Source of the DNA: JBFELU01 sp041572755
Lineage (GTDB): Bacteria > Actinomycetota > Acidimicrobiia > Spongiisociales > UBA11373
Direction: 5' to 3'
DNA length: 64,000 nt
Assembly: GCA_041572755.1 (NCBI GenBank)
Contig: JBFFRY010000007.1
Coordinates: 31,125-95,124 of the forward strand
The translations under genes and the position numbers were made by a program. Shown here one piece after another: positions 16,467-26,431 of the stretch. The notes beneath the pieces were generated by a model, which saw only the letters and a program-made list of their open reading frames with translations, had not been told where the DNA came from and searched no databases. How positions within the stretch are numbered: position 1 is the stretch's first letter; every line of letters starts with the position of its first letter.

Positions 16467-18128
16467 ATGACCCAGGACCCAACCCGGCTCGCCGACGCGT
16501 ACTGGCAGTACCGGCTCGAGACGTCTCCCACCCAAGCCCTGATGCTCGGCGACCACCGCTTCGACGCCCTCCACGAGGAAGCCTCCCGTGAGGCCGAGGA
16601 CCGCCACATCGCCCGCCTCGAGGAGTTTGCGGGTGCTGCGGAGGCGATCGACCCTGCCGGCCTGTCGGCCGACGAGCGGGTCACCGTCGAGACCCTCGCC
16701 GAGACCGCCCGCGCCGAGGCAGACCACCTGGCCGCCCGCCTCGCCGAGGTCGCCGTGAATCACGTGATCGGCCCGCAGGCGATGCTCCCCGTGATGGTGC
16801 CTCAGCTGCCGATCACCGAACCGGAGCATGCCGCGGCGCTCGAAGAGAAGTATCGGGGAGTGGGCCGGATGTTCGGGGAGCTGAGCGAACGGATCCGTGA
16901 GGGGGTCGCCGGGGGTCGGGCGCCGATCGACCTCCACTGCGACCGCACGGTGGCCTGGCTCGACGCGATCCTCGATTCAGCCGTCGAGGAAGACCCCTAT
17001 CTCAAGGTGCGGGTTCCCGAGGCGTTCTCCGAGGCCGACGCCGCGGCGTGGAAGGAACGCCTGGCCGCGATCGTTGCCGGGGTGATCCGTCCCGGCCTCC
17101 GCAGGTTCCGGGACGTCATCGCCGATGAGGCCCGGCCGGTGGCCCGGTCAGTCGAGGCCCCGGGTCTGTGCACGCTCCCCGGTGGCGAGGAGGCCTACGC
17201 GGCGGCCGTTCGCCGCTACGTCACCCTCGACATGGACCCCGTCGACGTTCATCGCATCGGGCTCGAGCAGGTGGAACGGCTCGCCGAGGAATACCGAGCG
17301 CTGGGGTCCTCCGTGATGGGTACCACCGACCTGCCGCAGATCATGAGTGCCCTGCGCGACGATCCCGACCTCCACTTCTCCGATGGGCCGGCGGTGGTGG
17401 CCGCCTCCGAAGCGGCGCTGGCGAAGGCCAGAGCGGCGATGGGAAGCTGGTTCGGCCGGCTCCCCGAGGCCGACTGCGTGGTCGCCGAGACCGCCGACGG
17501 CCCGATCGCCTTCTACTACCCACCCGCCGAGGATGGAACCCGGCCCGGCACGTTCTTCGTGAACACCTCCGATCCGGCGAACTGGGGAACGTTCCAGATC
17601 GAGTCGATGGCCTTCCACGAGGGGATCCCCGGCCATCACCTCCAAATCGCCATCTCCCAGGAGCTCGAGGGTGTGCCCGATTTCCGCCGCCACATCCTGG
17701 TGTCGGCCTATGCGGAGGGTTGGGGTCTCTACACCGAGCGGCTCGCCGACGAGATGGGTCTCTACCGCAGCGATCTCGATCGCTTCGGCATGCTGTGGGG
17801 CGACTCGATGCGGTCCTGCCGCCTCGTGGTGGACACCGGTGTGCACGCCCTTGGATGGAGCCGCCGGCAGGCGATCGACTTCATGATCGAGAATTCGCCG
17901 ATGGCCGTCGGTCAGGTCGAGGCTGAGATCGACCGCTACATCGGGATGGCCGGCCAGGCCCTCTCCTACATGCTGGGCCGCTTGGAGGTGGATCGGCTCC
18001 GCACCGCAGCCGAGACGGCCATGGGGGAGCGGTTCGACATCAAGGGCTTCCACGACGTGGTGCTCGGCTCGGGCACGGTGACCCTCGGCACCCTCGGTCG
18101 CCTGGTCGGGGAGTGGGGCGGGTTCTAG
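16467..18128 (+). CDS. DUF885 family metallopeptidase-like protein
   Basis: A 553-residue protein matching the DUF885 pattern: an N-terminal helical region and the zinc motif FHEGIPGHHLQIAISQEL near residue 390, followed by AEGWGLYTERLADEMG. The HExxxH-type motif and downstream Glu suggest a gluzincin-like carboxypeptidase, though no precise function is established for most members. ATG 16467 was preferred over GTG 16461 because AAGGAG sits six bases upstream. It is divergent from an M20 peptidase, which hints at a shared peptide-catabolism role. Confidence 0.85.
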   Translation: MTQDPTRLADAYWQYRLETSPTQALMLGDHRFDALHEEASREAEDRHIARLEEFAGAAEAIDPAGLSADERVTVETLAETARAEADHLAARLAEVAVNHVIGPQAMLPVMVPQLPITEPEHAAALEEKYRGVGRMFGELSERIREGVAGGRAPIDLHCDRTVAWLDAILDSAVEEDPYLKVRVPEAFSEADAAAWKERLAAIVAGVIRPGLRRFRDVIADEARPVARSVEAPGLCTLPGGEEAYAAAVRRYVTLDMDPVDVHRIGLEQVERLAEEYRALGSSVMGTTDLPQIMSALRDDPDLHFSDGPAVVAASEAALAKARAAMGSWFGRLPEADCVVAETADGPIAFYYPPAEDGTRPGTFFVNTSDPANWGTFQIESMAFHEGIPGHHLQIAISQELEGVPDFRRHILVSAYAEGWGLYTERLADEMGLYRSDLDRFGMLWGDSMRSCRLVVDTGVHALGWSRRQAIDFMIENSPMAVGQVEAEIDRYIGMAGQALSYMLGRLEVDRLRTAAETAMGERFDIKGFHDVVLGSGTVTLGTLGRLVGEWGGF

Positions 18129-18178
18129 GGGGGCGGCCGGAACGCCGCTGGTCGTTTGCCCCGACGATGGGCGGCCCC

Positions 18179-18703
18179 TCAGCCGGCGAATGTCAGGGTG
18201 AGGTGGTAGCCGGTCAGCACCAAGAAGCCCCCGAGCAGCAGTAGTGAGGCCTCGAGCACCCGACGGTAGCGACGCAGCGTCCACAAACCCATCGCAACCG
18301 CCCCGACCAGGGTCAGCTTGAAGACGGCGGCCACCACCGGATCGAAGCCCAGCAGCTCGGCCATCACCGGGTTGAGTTCGGTGGCTCCGAGACCGAGGGC
18401 CCGTACGGTGAGCAGCAGATCCACGGCATTGAGGAGCACCACCGCTCCGAGGACCGCGGCCACGGCGCCGGGACGATCCCGGTAGTTGATCAGCAGCCGG
18501 GCGCCGGCCGCGCGGATCGGTCCGGGCCCGGCGAGGCGGCGGTCGAAGCCGCTTCTCCGCTCCGGATAGTGCAGGGAGGCCCGCCGCACTCGGCGGTCCG
18601 CCACGCGTCGGTTCTCGATGGTGCTCTCCACCGACTCCTCCACTACGGAGGGTAGCCGATCAGTATCCCTCAGTCGTCGTGGCGGGTCGGAGGGGATCGC
18701 CAC
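18179..18703 (-). CDS. DUF5658-like small membrane protein
   Basis: 174 residues. The N-terminal third is charged and arginine-rich (NRRVADRRV, ERRSGFDRR), followed by about three membrane segments: AVAAVLGAVVLLNAVDLLLT, VVAAVFKLTLVGAVAMGLW and EASLLLLGGFLVLTGYHL. The pattern of ALGLGATELNPVMAELL between the first two helices matches DUF5658 proteins. Function is unknown. GTG 18703 is the longest start; a GTG about 25 codons in, behind GGAGGAG, is a reasonable alternative. Confidence 0.7.
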   Translation of the reverse strand: MAIPSDPPRRLRDTDRLPSVVEESVESTIENRRVADRRVRRASLHYPERRSGFDRRLAGPGPIRAAGARLLINYRDRPGAVAAVLGAVVLLNAVDLLLTVRALGLGATELNPVMAELLGFDPVVAAVFKLTLVGAVAMGLWTLRRYRRVLEASLLLLGGFLVLTGYHLTLTFAG

Positions 18704-18829
18704 CGAGTCCGCTCCGGGTCGACGGGTGGTGCGGCGCTTGCCGTCGCGGGCGCCGAGGGTCGCCTCGTCCCTCTCCTCCCCGGCACTGACCCGGGACGCA
18801 ACGGGGCGGTCCCGCTATGCTGCCCGGCT

Positions 18830-21382
18830 TTGGGAGGGGATATCACCACGATCACCGTGAACGGCTCGGCCCGCGAGGTCGGGAATCACCACCCTCACCT
18901 CCTCGCCGCCCTGCGCGAGGAACTGGGTGTCCTGTCGCCGAAGGACGGGTGCTCGCCGTCGGGGCAGTGCGGGGCTTGCACCGTCCTGCTCGACGGCAAG
19001 GCCACCGTGAGCTGCCAGGTCTCCCTGGAGAAGGCGGAGGGGAAGTCGGTCACCACGCTCGAAGGGATCGATGCCGAAGAACGGCGGCGCTACGCCGAGG
19101 CGTTTGCGGCGCATGGAGCGCTCCAGTGCGGCTACTGCATCCCCGGGATCGTGGTGCGGGCCAAGGCGCTGATCGATGCCAAGGGCACAACGTTGAATCG
19201 CCAAACCATCGAGGGCCGGCTCGGGGCCCACCTGTGCCGCTGCACCGGGTATGTGCGGATCGTGGACGCCATCGAGGATCTGGCGCAGGGCAAGAGCCCC
19301 ACACCCGAAACGGTCGGTGGCGTCGGGTCCTCGGGGGTCCGCTACCAGGCCGCCGATCTCGTGCTCGGCGACAAGCCCTACGTCGACGATCTGCGCCTCC
19401 CCGACCTGCTCCACGGTGCCGTGCGGCTCGCCGATCACGCCCGGGCCGACGTGCTCTCCATCGACACCTCGGCGGCCGAAGCCGTTCCCGGCGTAATCCG
19501 CGTCCTGACCGCCGCCGACGTTCCCGGGGAGCTGCGGGTCGGGATCATCGAACGGGACTGGCCGGTGTTCATACCCGAAGGCGGCCGGACGTCCTACCTG
19601 GGGGACGTGCTGGCCTTCGTCGTCGCAGGAGACCGCCAGACCGCCCGTCGGGCGGCCGAGCTGGTCGAGATCGCCTACCGCCCGCTGCCGCCGATCACCG
19701 ACGCCGCGGCGGCTCTCGACGCCGAGGATGCGGTGTGGGGCCTAGAAGGCAACGTGCTGTCCCGCTCCGGATACCGCCGGGGTGACGTCGATGCCGCACT
19801 CGAAGCCAGCGCCCACACCGTCCACGAGGTCTTCGAGACCCAGCGGGTCGAGCACGCCTTCTTGGAGCCGGAGTCCACGGTCGTCGCTCCCCGCGACGAC
19901 GGGATGCTCCACGTGTGGTCGGGGGGCCAGGGGGTGTGGGACGACCGCAACCAGATCGCCTCGGTGCTCGGGGTCGAACCCGACCGCGTCGTCGTCGAGC
20001 TCGTCTCCAACGGCGGCGCTTTCGGCGGCAAGGAGGACATGTCCAATCAGGCGCAGACCGCCCTGGCGGCCTGGGTGCTGGGGCGGCCGGTCAAGTGCAC
20101 CCTGTCGCGGGAAGAGTCGTTCCTGATGCACGCCAAACGGCACCCCATCCGGCTCGAATACTGGGCCGGCTGCGACGCCGAGGGGCGGCTCACCGCGCTG
20201 CGGGCCCGCATGGTGGGGGACTCCGGCCCCTACGCCTCGGTCGGTGCAAAGGTCCTCGAGCGGGCGGCGGGTCACGCCACCGGCCCCTACGCCGTCCCCA
20301 ACGTGGACGTCGAAGCGGTGGCGGCCCGCACCAACAATCCGGTGTGCGGGGCGTTCCGCGGCTTCGGTGCCAACCAAGCGCACTTCGCCGTCGACGGGGT
20401 GCTGGACCGTCTCGCCGAGCGTGTCGGAATCTCGGGCTGGGAGATCCGCGCCCGCAACGTGGTGGAACCCGGCATGGAGTGGGGTCCCGGTCAGGTCATG
20501 GACGAAGGAGCCCGGGGGGCGCGAGCCTGTCTCGACGCCGTCAAGGACGCCTACGACGAGGCGGTGGCGGCCGGCAAGGCCGTGGGCGTCGGCCTGGGGC
20601 TGAAGAACTCAGGGCTCGGCAACGGCGCCGTCGAGATCGCCCGGGCCGTCGTCCACTTCCGGGACGACGGCATCGTCGAGGTTCGCCACTGCTGGACCGA
20701 GATGGGCCAAGGGATCCACACCGTGGCCCAGCAGGTCGCCGTCGAGGAGCTGGGGGTGGCCCCGGAGCGCGTCGAGGTGATCGTCGACACGACCCGGGAG
20801 CTCGGTGCCGGACAGACCACCGGGAGCCGGGGAACACTCATGGGCGCCGGTGCCGTTGCGGATGCCTGTCGGGTCGCCAGGGAGGCCGGGTGCCAAACCG
20901 GTGTCGACTACGTCGGGGAGTACCGCATCGACTGGACCAACAACATCGACGAGGGCGTGCCCAACCCGGTGATCCACTCCGCCTTCGGCTACGCCGCCCA
21001 GGTGGTCGTGGCCGACACCGAGACCGGTGAGGTGGAGAAGGTGTTGGCCGCCCACGACGTCGGCCGGGCCGTCAACCCCACGCTGTGCCGCAGCCAGATC
21101 GAAGGCTCGGTGCACATGGGGCTCGGTTATGCCCTCACCGAGGACTTCCCGGCGGACGCCGAGGGGCGTCCCACCACCATGACCCTCCGCAGCCTGGGGA
21201 TCATTCGCGCCAAGGACGTCCCGGAGATCGAGGTGATGCTGGTGGAGGTGCCCCAGCCCAAGGCCCCGTACGGCGTGAAGGGGGTCGGTGAGATCGGCCT
21301 GGTGCCCACCGCCGGGGCGGTGGCCGCGGCGCTGCATGCCGCCGATGGGGTGTGGCGCACCCGGCTGCCCATGAAGGCATGA
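18830..21382 (+). CDS. Fused [2Fe-2S]/molybdopterin hydroxylase, xanthine dehydrogenase type
   Basis: An 850-residue fusion of the two-cluster ferredoxin subunit (GCSPSGQCGACTVLLDG near 40-56, CGYCIPG and HLCRCTGYVRIVDAI) with the molybdenum subunit (GGAFGGKED, AFRGFGANQAHFAVDG, EMGQGIHTVAQQ, GSRGTLMGAG, GVKGVGEIGL). This arrangement without a FAD subunit resembles selenium-dependent xanthine dehydrogenase-like enzymes and E. coli XdhD (family knowledge, not checked). A FAD subunit gene is not adjacent. The start is uncertain: TTG 18830 has TATGCT 8 bases upstream (leaderless), while GTG 18857 follows a GGGAGGGG site. It opens a plus-strand run with the methyltransferase and RACo genes. Substrate is unknown; a purine or other N-heterocycle is plausible. 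Confidence 0.85.
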   Translation: MGGDITTITVNGSAREVGNHHPHLLAALREELGVLSPKDGCSPSGQCGACTVLLDGKATVSCQVSLEKAEGKSVTTLEGIDAEERRRYAEAFAAHGALQCGYCIPGIVVRAKALIDAKGTTLNRQTIEGRLGAHLCRCTGYVRIVDAIEDLAQGKSPTPETVGGVGSSGVRYQAADLVLGDKPYVDDLRLPDLLHGAVRLADHARADVLSIDTSAAEAVPGVIRVLTAADVPGELRVGIIERDWPVFIPEGGRTSYLGDVLAFVVAGDRQTARRAAELVEIAYRPLPPITDAAAALDAEDAVWGLEGNVLSRSGYRRGDVDAALEASAHTVHEVFETQRVEHAFLEPESTVVAPRDDGMLHVWSGGQGVWDDRNQIASVLGVEPDRVVVELVSNGGAFGGKEDMSNQAQTALAAWVLGRPVKCTLSREESFLMHAKRHPIRLEYWAGCDAEGRLTALRARMVGDSGPYASVGAKVLERAAGHATGPYAVPNVDVEAVAARTNNPVCGAFRGFGANQAHFAVDGVLDRLAERVGISGWEIRARNVVEPGMEWGPGQVMDEGARGARACLDAVKDAYDEAVAAGKAVGVGLGLKNSGLGNGAVEIARAVVHFRDDGIVEVRHCWTEMGQGIHTVAQQVAVEELGVAPERVEVIVDTTRELGAGQTTGSRGTLMGAGAVADACRVAREAGCQTGVDYVGEYRIDWTNNIDEGVPNPVIHSAFGYAAQVVVADTETGEVEKVLAAHDVGRAVNPTLCRSQIEGSVHMGLGYALTEDFPADAEGRPTTMTLRSLGIIRAKDVPEIEVMLVEVPQPKAPYGVKGVGEIGLVPTAGAVAAALHAADGVWRTRLPMKA

Positions 21383-21441
21383 TCGGGGGCCGGTCGCTCC
21401 CTGCATAGACTCGCGGCCTCGGGTGCAGGAAGAGAGGCGGC

Positions 21442-22314
21442 ATGACCGTGTCCCAGTGCATCTTGCGATCCCGCGAGACCGAGGTGGTCATCGGCCCCGA
21501 TCGACCTTTCGTGATCGTTGGGGAGCGGATCAATCCCACCAACCGCAGGGCCCTCACCGAGGCACTGATCGCCGGCGACATGAGCGTCGTGCAGCACGAT
21601 GCCAGAGCTCAGGTCGAAGCCGGTGCCCGGGTGGTCGACGTCAACGTCGGAACTGCACTCGGCAATGAGCCGGAGATCATGCCGGTGGCCGTCGCCGCCG
21701 TCCTCGACGTTGTGGATGCACCGCTGGCGATCGACTCCGCCGATCCGCAGGCCGTGGAGGCAGGCCTGGCGGCCTATCGGGAGATCTGCGGCCCCGACGC
21801 CAAGGCGCTCATCAACTCCACCACCGCCGAGGCCGCCCAGCTGGATGCGATCCTGCCGTTGGCGGCGGAATACCAAGCGGCGGTGATCGGCCTCACCAAC
21901 GACGAGCGGGGTATCCCCGCAACGGTGGAGGAGCGTTTCCAGCTGGCCGCAATGATCGCCGATCGGGCGGTGGCGGCCGGGATTCGACGCGACGACGTGG
22001 TCATCGACGGCCTCACCCTCACGGTGGGTGCCGATCAAGCGGCGTCCGTGGTCACGATGACCGCCACCGAGCGGATCTCCCGGGAGCTCGGTCTCACGAC
22101 CATCTCGGGTGCCAGCAACGTGTCGTTCGGGCTTCCGGGGCGCCGTGAGCTCAACAACGTCTTCCTGGCGATGATGGTTTCCAGAGGGCTCAACGCGGCG
22201 ATCACCAACCCGCTGCACCCCGAGATCGTCACCACCGTGCTGGCCGCCGACCTGTTCATGGAGCGGGACCCCCACGCCAGGTCGTGGATCACCGCTCACC
22301 GGGCCGAACCGTGA
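21442..22314 (+). CDS. Methyltetrahydrofolate:corrinoid methyltransferase (pterin-binding)
   Basis: 290 residues with the pterin-binding TIM-barrel pattern of AcsE, MtgA and MtvA-type methyltransferases: IVGERINPTNRRALTEAL at the N-terminus, ARVVDVNVGTA, AIDSADP, INSTTAE, VVIDGLTLTVG and the diagnostic GASNVSFGLPGR near residue 225. It would exchange a methyl group between H4folate and a cobalt corrinoid protein in the cytosol. No corrinoid protein gene is adjacent. ATG 21442 has AGAGAGG upstream. Its stop overlaps the GTG of the RACo-like gene, which supports joint function in corrinoid-dependent methyl transfer. AcsE (acetyl-CoA pathway) and a demethylase role cannot be separated here. Confidence 0.9.
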   Translation: MTVSQCILRSRETEVVIGPDRPFVIVGERINPTNRRALTEALIAGDMSVVQHDARAQVEAGARVVDVNVGTALGNEPEIMPVAVAAVLDVVDAPLAIDSADPQAVEAGLAAYREICGPDAKALINSTTAEAAQLDAILPLAAEYQAAVIGLTNDERGIPATVEERFQLAAMIADRAVAAGIRRDDVVIDGLTLTVGADQAASVVTMTATERISRELGLTTISGASNVSFGLPGRRELNNVFLAMMVSRGLNAAITNPLHPEIVTTVLAADLFMERDPHARSWITAHRAEP

Positions 22315-24278
22315 CCGGGGGCCACACCGTGGTCTTCCAGCCCTCCGGATCCCGGGGGGAGATTCCAGACGGGATCCATCTCCGCGCTGCCGCTCGCAGC
22401 CTCGGGGTCGAGATCGAGAGTGTGTGCGCCGAGATCGCCACCTGCGGCAAGTGCCTGGTGCTGGTCGAGGACGGCACCCGAGGGGGGGTCGCCTCGGCAC
22501 CGGAGCACCTCACCGCGATGGGCCGTGCGGAGCGGGACTTCATCGAGAGACGGGCGGCGACGTGGGAGCGCATGGGCTACGACGCCGCCCGGCTGCGCTT
22601 GTCGTGCCAGGCGAAGGTGGCCGGGGACGTGGTGGTGTACGTTCCCGAACGGAGCCGGGGCGACCGCCAGATCGTGCGCAAGGCACCGACCGACCTTCCC
22701 ATCGAGGTGCGTCCCACGGTGCGTTGGTACTACCTGGAGCTCGAGCCCCCCTCGCTGGAGGATCCCCTCGGTGACTCCGAACGGGTGGCGGACGGCCTCG
22801 CCGAAGCCGCGGCACGAGTCGGGATGTCCGATGAACGGGCGGTACCCGGTGAGGTTACGTTCGCGTTCGCCGTGTTGCGACGGATGGCCGCAACCCTGCG
22901 GGAAGGTGACTGGAAGGTGAGCGTGGCGGTCCGCAACGGTCGGGAGGTCATCGACATTCGGCCCGGCTACCACGACGAGGCCTACGGGGCCGCGGTCGAC
23001 CTGGGCTCGACTGCCGTCGCGCTGTACCTGTGCGATCTCGAGTCCGGGGAGGTGGTGGCCGCCGAGTCGATGATGAATCCGCAAACCGTCTTCGGCGATG
23101 ACGTGATGACCCGCATCACTCATCAGATCAGCGACCCGGACGGTGTGGAGGCGTTGCGGACCGGTGCCGTCGATGCGGTCAACGCCTTGTTGGGGCGGGC
23201 CCTCGGCGACCGCGACGCCGCCGACGTGCTCGATGTGGTGGTCGCCGGCAACACCACCATGCACCACCTCCTGCTGGGGTTGACCACGCGGTATCTGGGA
23301 ACGGCGCCGTTCGTGCCGACGGTGCAGCGGGCTCTCGATCTCCCGGCCGACGCCGTCGGCTTCGGCATCAACCGGGCGGCCGACGTCCATCTGCTGCCGA
23401 TCGCCGCCGGCTTCGTCGGGGCCGACACCACGGCCGTGCTGCTCGCCGAAGAGCCCCACCACCGGGACGAGAAGCGTCTCATCATCGACGTCGGCACCAA
23501 CGCCGAGCTGGTGCTCGGCAACCGGGACGGCCTGATCTGCACCTCGACTCCCACCGGTCCGGCGTTCGAGGGCGCCCACATCGAGTACGGGATGCGAGCG
23601 GCCCCCGGCGCCATCGAGCAGGTCACGATCGACCCGGCGACGCTCGAGCCGACCTACTGGGTGATCCCCGAACCCGGGGAGGAACCGGGCCTCGCCAAGG
23701 GCATCTGCGGGTCGGCGATCATCGGTGGGGTCGCCGAGATGTTCCGGGCGGGGATCATCGATTCTCACGGCCGGTTCGTCGAGGGAACCCGTTCACCGCG
23801 GGTTCGGCGCGGCGATCTCGGCTGGGAGTACGTGCTGGCCCTCGAGGAGGAGACCTCGATCGGGCGGGACATCCCCATCACGATCCAGGATGTGCGCCAG
23901 GTCCAGCTCGCCAAGGCTGCTCTGTATGCCGCCGCCCGGGTCCTGCTGAGGGAAGCCGGGCTCGAGAGACCCGACGAGATCGTCTTGGCAGGCGCATTCG
24001 GCGCCCGGATCGACCCCACCCAAGCCCTGCTGCTGGGGATGATCCCCGACTGCCCCGTTGCGACGATACGTGCGGTGGGGAACGCCGCCGGGGACGGGGC
24101 CCGGATCGCCCTGCTCAATCGGCACCGGCGGGGGGAAGCCGCCGAGGTGGTGAGCCGGCTCCAGCGGGTCGAGCTGCCGGTCGATCCCGAGTTTCAACAG
24201 GAGTTCCTGGCGGCGCTCGAACTGCCCCACGCCTCACACCGCTTCACCAGCGTGGCCGGGATGCTCCCCGAGGGTTAG
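22311..24278 (+). CDS. RACo-like ASKHA ferredoxin, reductive activator of corrinoid protein
   Basis: A 655-residue protein with an N-terminal [2Fe-2S] domain (CAEIATCGKCLVLV near 40, CQAK near 105) and a C-terminal ASKHA ATPase-like part: AAVDLGSTAVALYL near 225, NPQTVFGDDVMTRI, VVAGNTTMHHLLLG, IDVGTNAELVLG and GAFGARIDP. This is the layout of corrinoid activation proteins (RACo/RamA-like, DUF4445), which use ATP to restore Co(I) after accidental oxidation. The GTG at 22311 overlaps the methyltransferase stop (GTGA) and was preferred over the upstream ATG 22284. The stop overlaps that of the convergent formate dehydrogenase gene. Confidence 0.88.
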   Translation: MTGGHTVVFQPSGSRGEIPDGIHLRAAARSLGVEIESVCAEIATCGKCLVLVEDGTRGGVASAPEHLTAMGRAERDFIERRAATWERMGYDAARLRLSCQAKVAGDVVVYVPERSRGDRQIVRKAPTDLPIEVRPTVRWYYLELEPPSLEDPLGDSERVADGLAEAAARVGMSDERAVPGEVTFAFAVLRRMAATLREGDWKVSVAVRNGREVIDIRPGYHDEAYGAAVDLGSTAVALYLCDLESGEVVAAESMMNPQTVFGDDVMTRITHQISDPDGVEALRTGAVDAVNALLGRALGDRDAADVLDVVVAGNTTMHHLLLGLTTRYLGTAPFVPTVQRALDLPADAVGFGINRAADVHLLPIAAGFVGADTTAVLLAEEPHHRDEKRLIIDVGTNAELVLGNRDGLICTSTPTGPAFEGAHIEYGMRAAPGAIEQVTIDPATLEPTYWVIPEPGEEPGLAKGICGSAIIGGVAEMFRAGIIDSHGRFVEGTRSPRVRRGDLGWEYVLALEEETSIGRDIPITIQDVRQVQLAKAALYAAARVLLREAGLERPDEIVLAGAFGARIDPTQALLLGMIPDCPVATIRAVGNAAGDGARIALLNRHRRGEAAEVVSRLQRVELPVDPEFQQEFLAALELPHASHRFTSVAGMLPEG

Positions 24279-26431
24279 TAGCGCCCCCGCTCCAGTTGGG
24301 TGCTCGAGTCGGCGAGGTCCCGATCACGAGCCGGGAAGACCTGCACGGCACACGCCTTGAACTCCGGGATGAGGGCCTCGGGGTCGAGGGCGTCGTTGGT
24401 GAGCAGATTGGCGGCCGCCTCGGCGAAGTGGAACGGGATGAACACCACCCCCACCGTCGACTTGGGGGTGACCCGGGCCCGGAGGACGACCTCTCCTCTC
24501 CGCGACGTGACCCGGACCGCCCGCCCGTCGCCGATGCCGTGGAGTTCGGCGTCGGCGGGGTGGATCTCGCAGGTCGCCTCGGGCCACAGCTCATCGAGCG
24601 CCGAGTTGCGGGTCATCGTGCCGCCGTGCCAGTGCTCGAGGACGCGTCCGGTGGTGAGCACGAAGGGGTACTCGTCGTCGGTTTGCTCCATCGCCGGGAC
24701 GTAGTCGAGGGGAGTGAACTTGCCCCGGCCCGAGGGGAATTCCTCGTCGAACAGGAACGGGGTGCCCGGGTGAGTCTCGTCCCACACCGGGACTTGGAGC
24801 CCCTCCTTCGCGATGCGGCCGTAGGTGATGCCTCGATACTCGGGCACCACCGAGCCGAGTTCGGCCAGGATCTCGGAGGGCTCGGCGTACTCCCATCCGG
24901 CGGTCCGGGGACGGCCCAATCGGGCCTCGAGCCGGGCGGCCAGGTCGCACAGGATCTCCCAATCCGGTCGCGAATCGCCCACCGGGGGGTGAGCCGGCCG
25001 GACCCGCTGCACCCGGCGGTCGGTGTTCGTGAACGTGCCCGCCTTCTCGGCGAACGAGGTTGCCGGCAGGAAGACGTCGGCGAAGGCGCCCGACTCGTTG
25101 ATGAAGAGGTCCTGGGCGACCAGGAACTCGAGCTGCTCCATGTGGTGGCGGGTCGCGTTGAGGTTCGGTTCGGTCATCATCGGGTTCTCACCCATGATGT
25201 AGAGGGCGCGGACGCCGCCGGGGCCGGCCTCCGACAGGATCTCGGTGGTGGTGAGGCCCCGATCCCGGCTCAGGCCTCCCGGCTCAACCCCCCATGCCGT
25301 CTCCCAGCGCTCGGCATTGGCGGGGTCGTCGACCGCCATGTAGCCCGGGTAGTGGAACGGCATGGCGCCCATGTCGGAGGCCCCCTGCACGTTGTTCTGG
25401 CCTCGCAGCGGGTTGAGGCCGGTGCCCCGGCGCCCCACGTTGCCGGTGAGGAACGCCAGGTGGATGAGCGACAGGGCCGAGGCGGTGCCGTGGGACAGCT
25501 GGGAGATCCCCATGCCCCAGTAGACGGCGCCCCTCTCGGCCCCGGCGTAGAGCCGGGCGGCCCGGCGGATGTCGTCGGCGGGTACGCCGGAGACCGACTC
25601 GGCGAACTCCGGTGTGAAGGATGCCAGAGAAGCGATGTACTCCTCGTATCCCTCGGTTCGGGCCGCGACGAACTCGGTGTCGACGAGCTCCTCGTCGACG
25701 ATCACGCGAGCCATGGCACCGAACACCGGCACGTTGGTGCCGGGCCGGAGCGGAAGCCACAATTCGGCGAGATCCACCAGCTCGATGCGGCGGGGGTCGA
25801 CGACGATCAGCTTGGCGCCGTTGTTGACCACGGCCGCCTTCATCTGCAAGCCGATGATCGGATGGTTCTCGGTGGTGTTCGAGCCGGTGACGATGAACAC
25901 GTCGCTGTCGGCCACCTCGGCGGCGGTGTTGCTCATCGCCGATGAGCCCAGCGCCTGCTGCAGCGCCACCACCGAGCCGGCGTGACACAAGCGGGTGCAG
26001 TGGTCGACGTTGTTGGTGCGGAACAGGGCCCGCCACATCTTCTGGAGCAGATAGTTGTCCTCGTTGGTGGCCTTGGCGCAGCAGTAGCAGGCCATCGCGT
26101 CCGCACCGTCGCGGCGGTAGATCTCGACGAGGCGGTCGGCGGTGTAGTCGAGGGCTTCCTCCCAGGACACCTCCCGCCACTCGGCACGGTCGAAGGCTTG
26201 GGTCCGGGTGCCCGGCTTCTGGGGCGTTCGGCGGATCATGGGTGTGGTCACCCGGTTGGGGTGATAGACGAAGTCGTACCCGAAGCGGCCTTTGACGCAG
26301 AGATTCCCGGCGTTGACGACGGAATCGAACGGCGATGTGACCTTGTAGATGAAGTCGTCGCGGATCCCCAACTCGAGCTTGCAGCCGACGCCGCAGTAGG
26401 GACAGGTGGTGGTGACGGTGCGGTCGCTCAT
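24275..26431 (-). CDS. fdhA: Formate dehydrogenase catalytic subunit (Cys type, split form)
   Basis: 718 residues of the molybdopterin oxidoreductase family. It starts with a [4Fe-4S] motif (CPYCGVGC at 10-17, then C45) and carries the active-site segment NNVDHCTRLCHAG, with Cys149 where other enzymes have Sec. Later motifs include GSNTTENHP, PLRGQNNVQGASDMG, YIMGENPMMTEPN and the C-terminal molydopterin dinucleotide-binding domain. It oxidises formate or reduces CO2. ATG 26431 overlaps the stop of the Fe-S subunit; the frame is open to 27163, but that stretch reads other genes out of phase. Third gene of the operon nuoEF - Fe-S subunit - fdhA. The second copy at 52162-55023 is fused to its Fe-S part. 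Confidence 0.92.
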   Translation of the reverse strand: MSDRTVTTTCPYCGVGCKLELGIRDDFIYKVTSPFDSVVNAGNLCVKGRFGYDFVYHPNRVTTPMIRRTPQKPGTRTQAFDRAEWREVSWEEALDYTADRLVEIYRRDGADAMACYCCAKATNEDNYLLQKMWRALFRTNNVDHCTRLCHAGSVVALQQALGSSAMSNTAAEVADSDVFIVTGSNTTENHPIIGLQMKAAVVNNGAKLIVVDPRRIELVDLAELWLPLRPGTNVPVFGAMARVIVDEELVDTEFVAARTEGYEEYIASLASFTPEFAESVSGVPADDIRRAARLYAGAERGAVYWGMGISQLSHGTASALSLIHLAFLTGNVGRRGTGLNPLRGQNNVQGASDMGAMPFHYPGYMAVDDPANAERWETAWGVEPGGLSRDRGLTTTEILSEAGPGGVRALYIMGENPMMTEPNLNATRHHMEQLEFLVAQDLFINESGAFADVFLPATSFAEKAGTFTNTDRRVQRVRPAHPPVGDSRPDWEILCDLAARLEARLGRPRTAGWEYAEPSEILAELGSVVPEYRGITYGRIAKEGLQVPVWDETHPGTPFLFDEEFPSGRGKFTPLDYVPAMEQTDDEYPFVLTTGRVLEHWHGGTMTRNSALDELWPEATCEIHPADAELHGIGDGRAVRVTSRRGEVVLRARVTPKSTVGVVFIPFHFAEAAANLLTNDALDPEALIPEFKACAVQVFPARDRDLADSSTQLERGRY

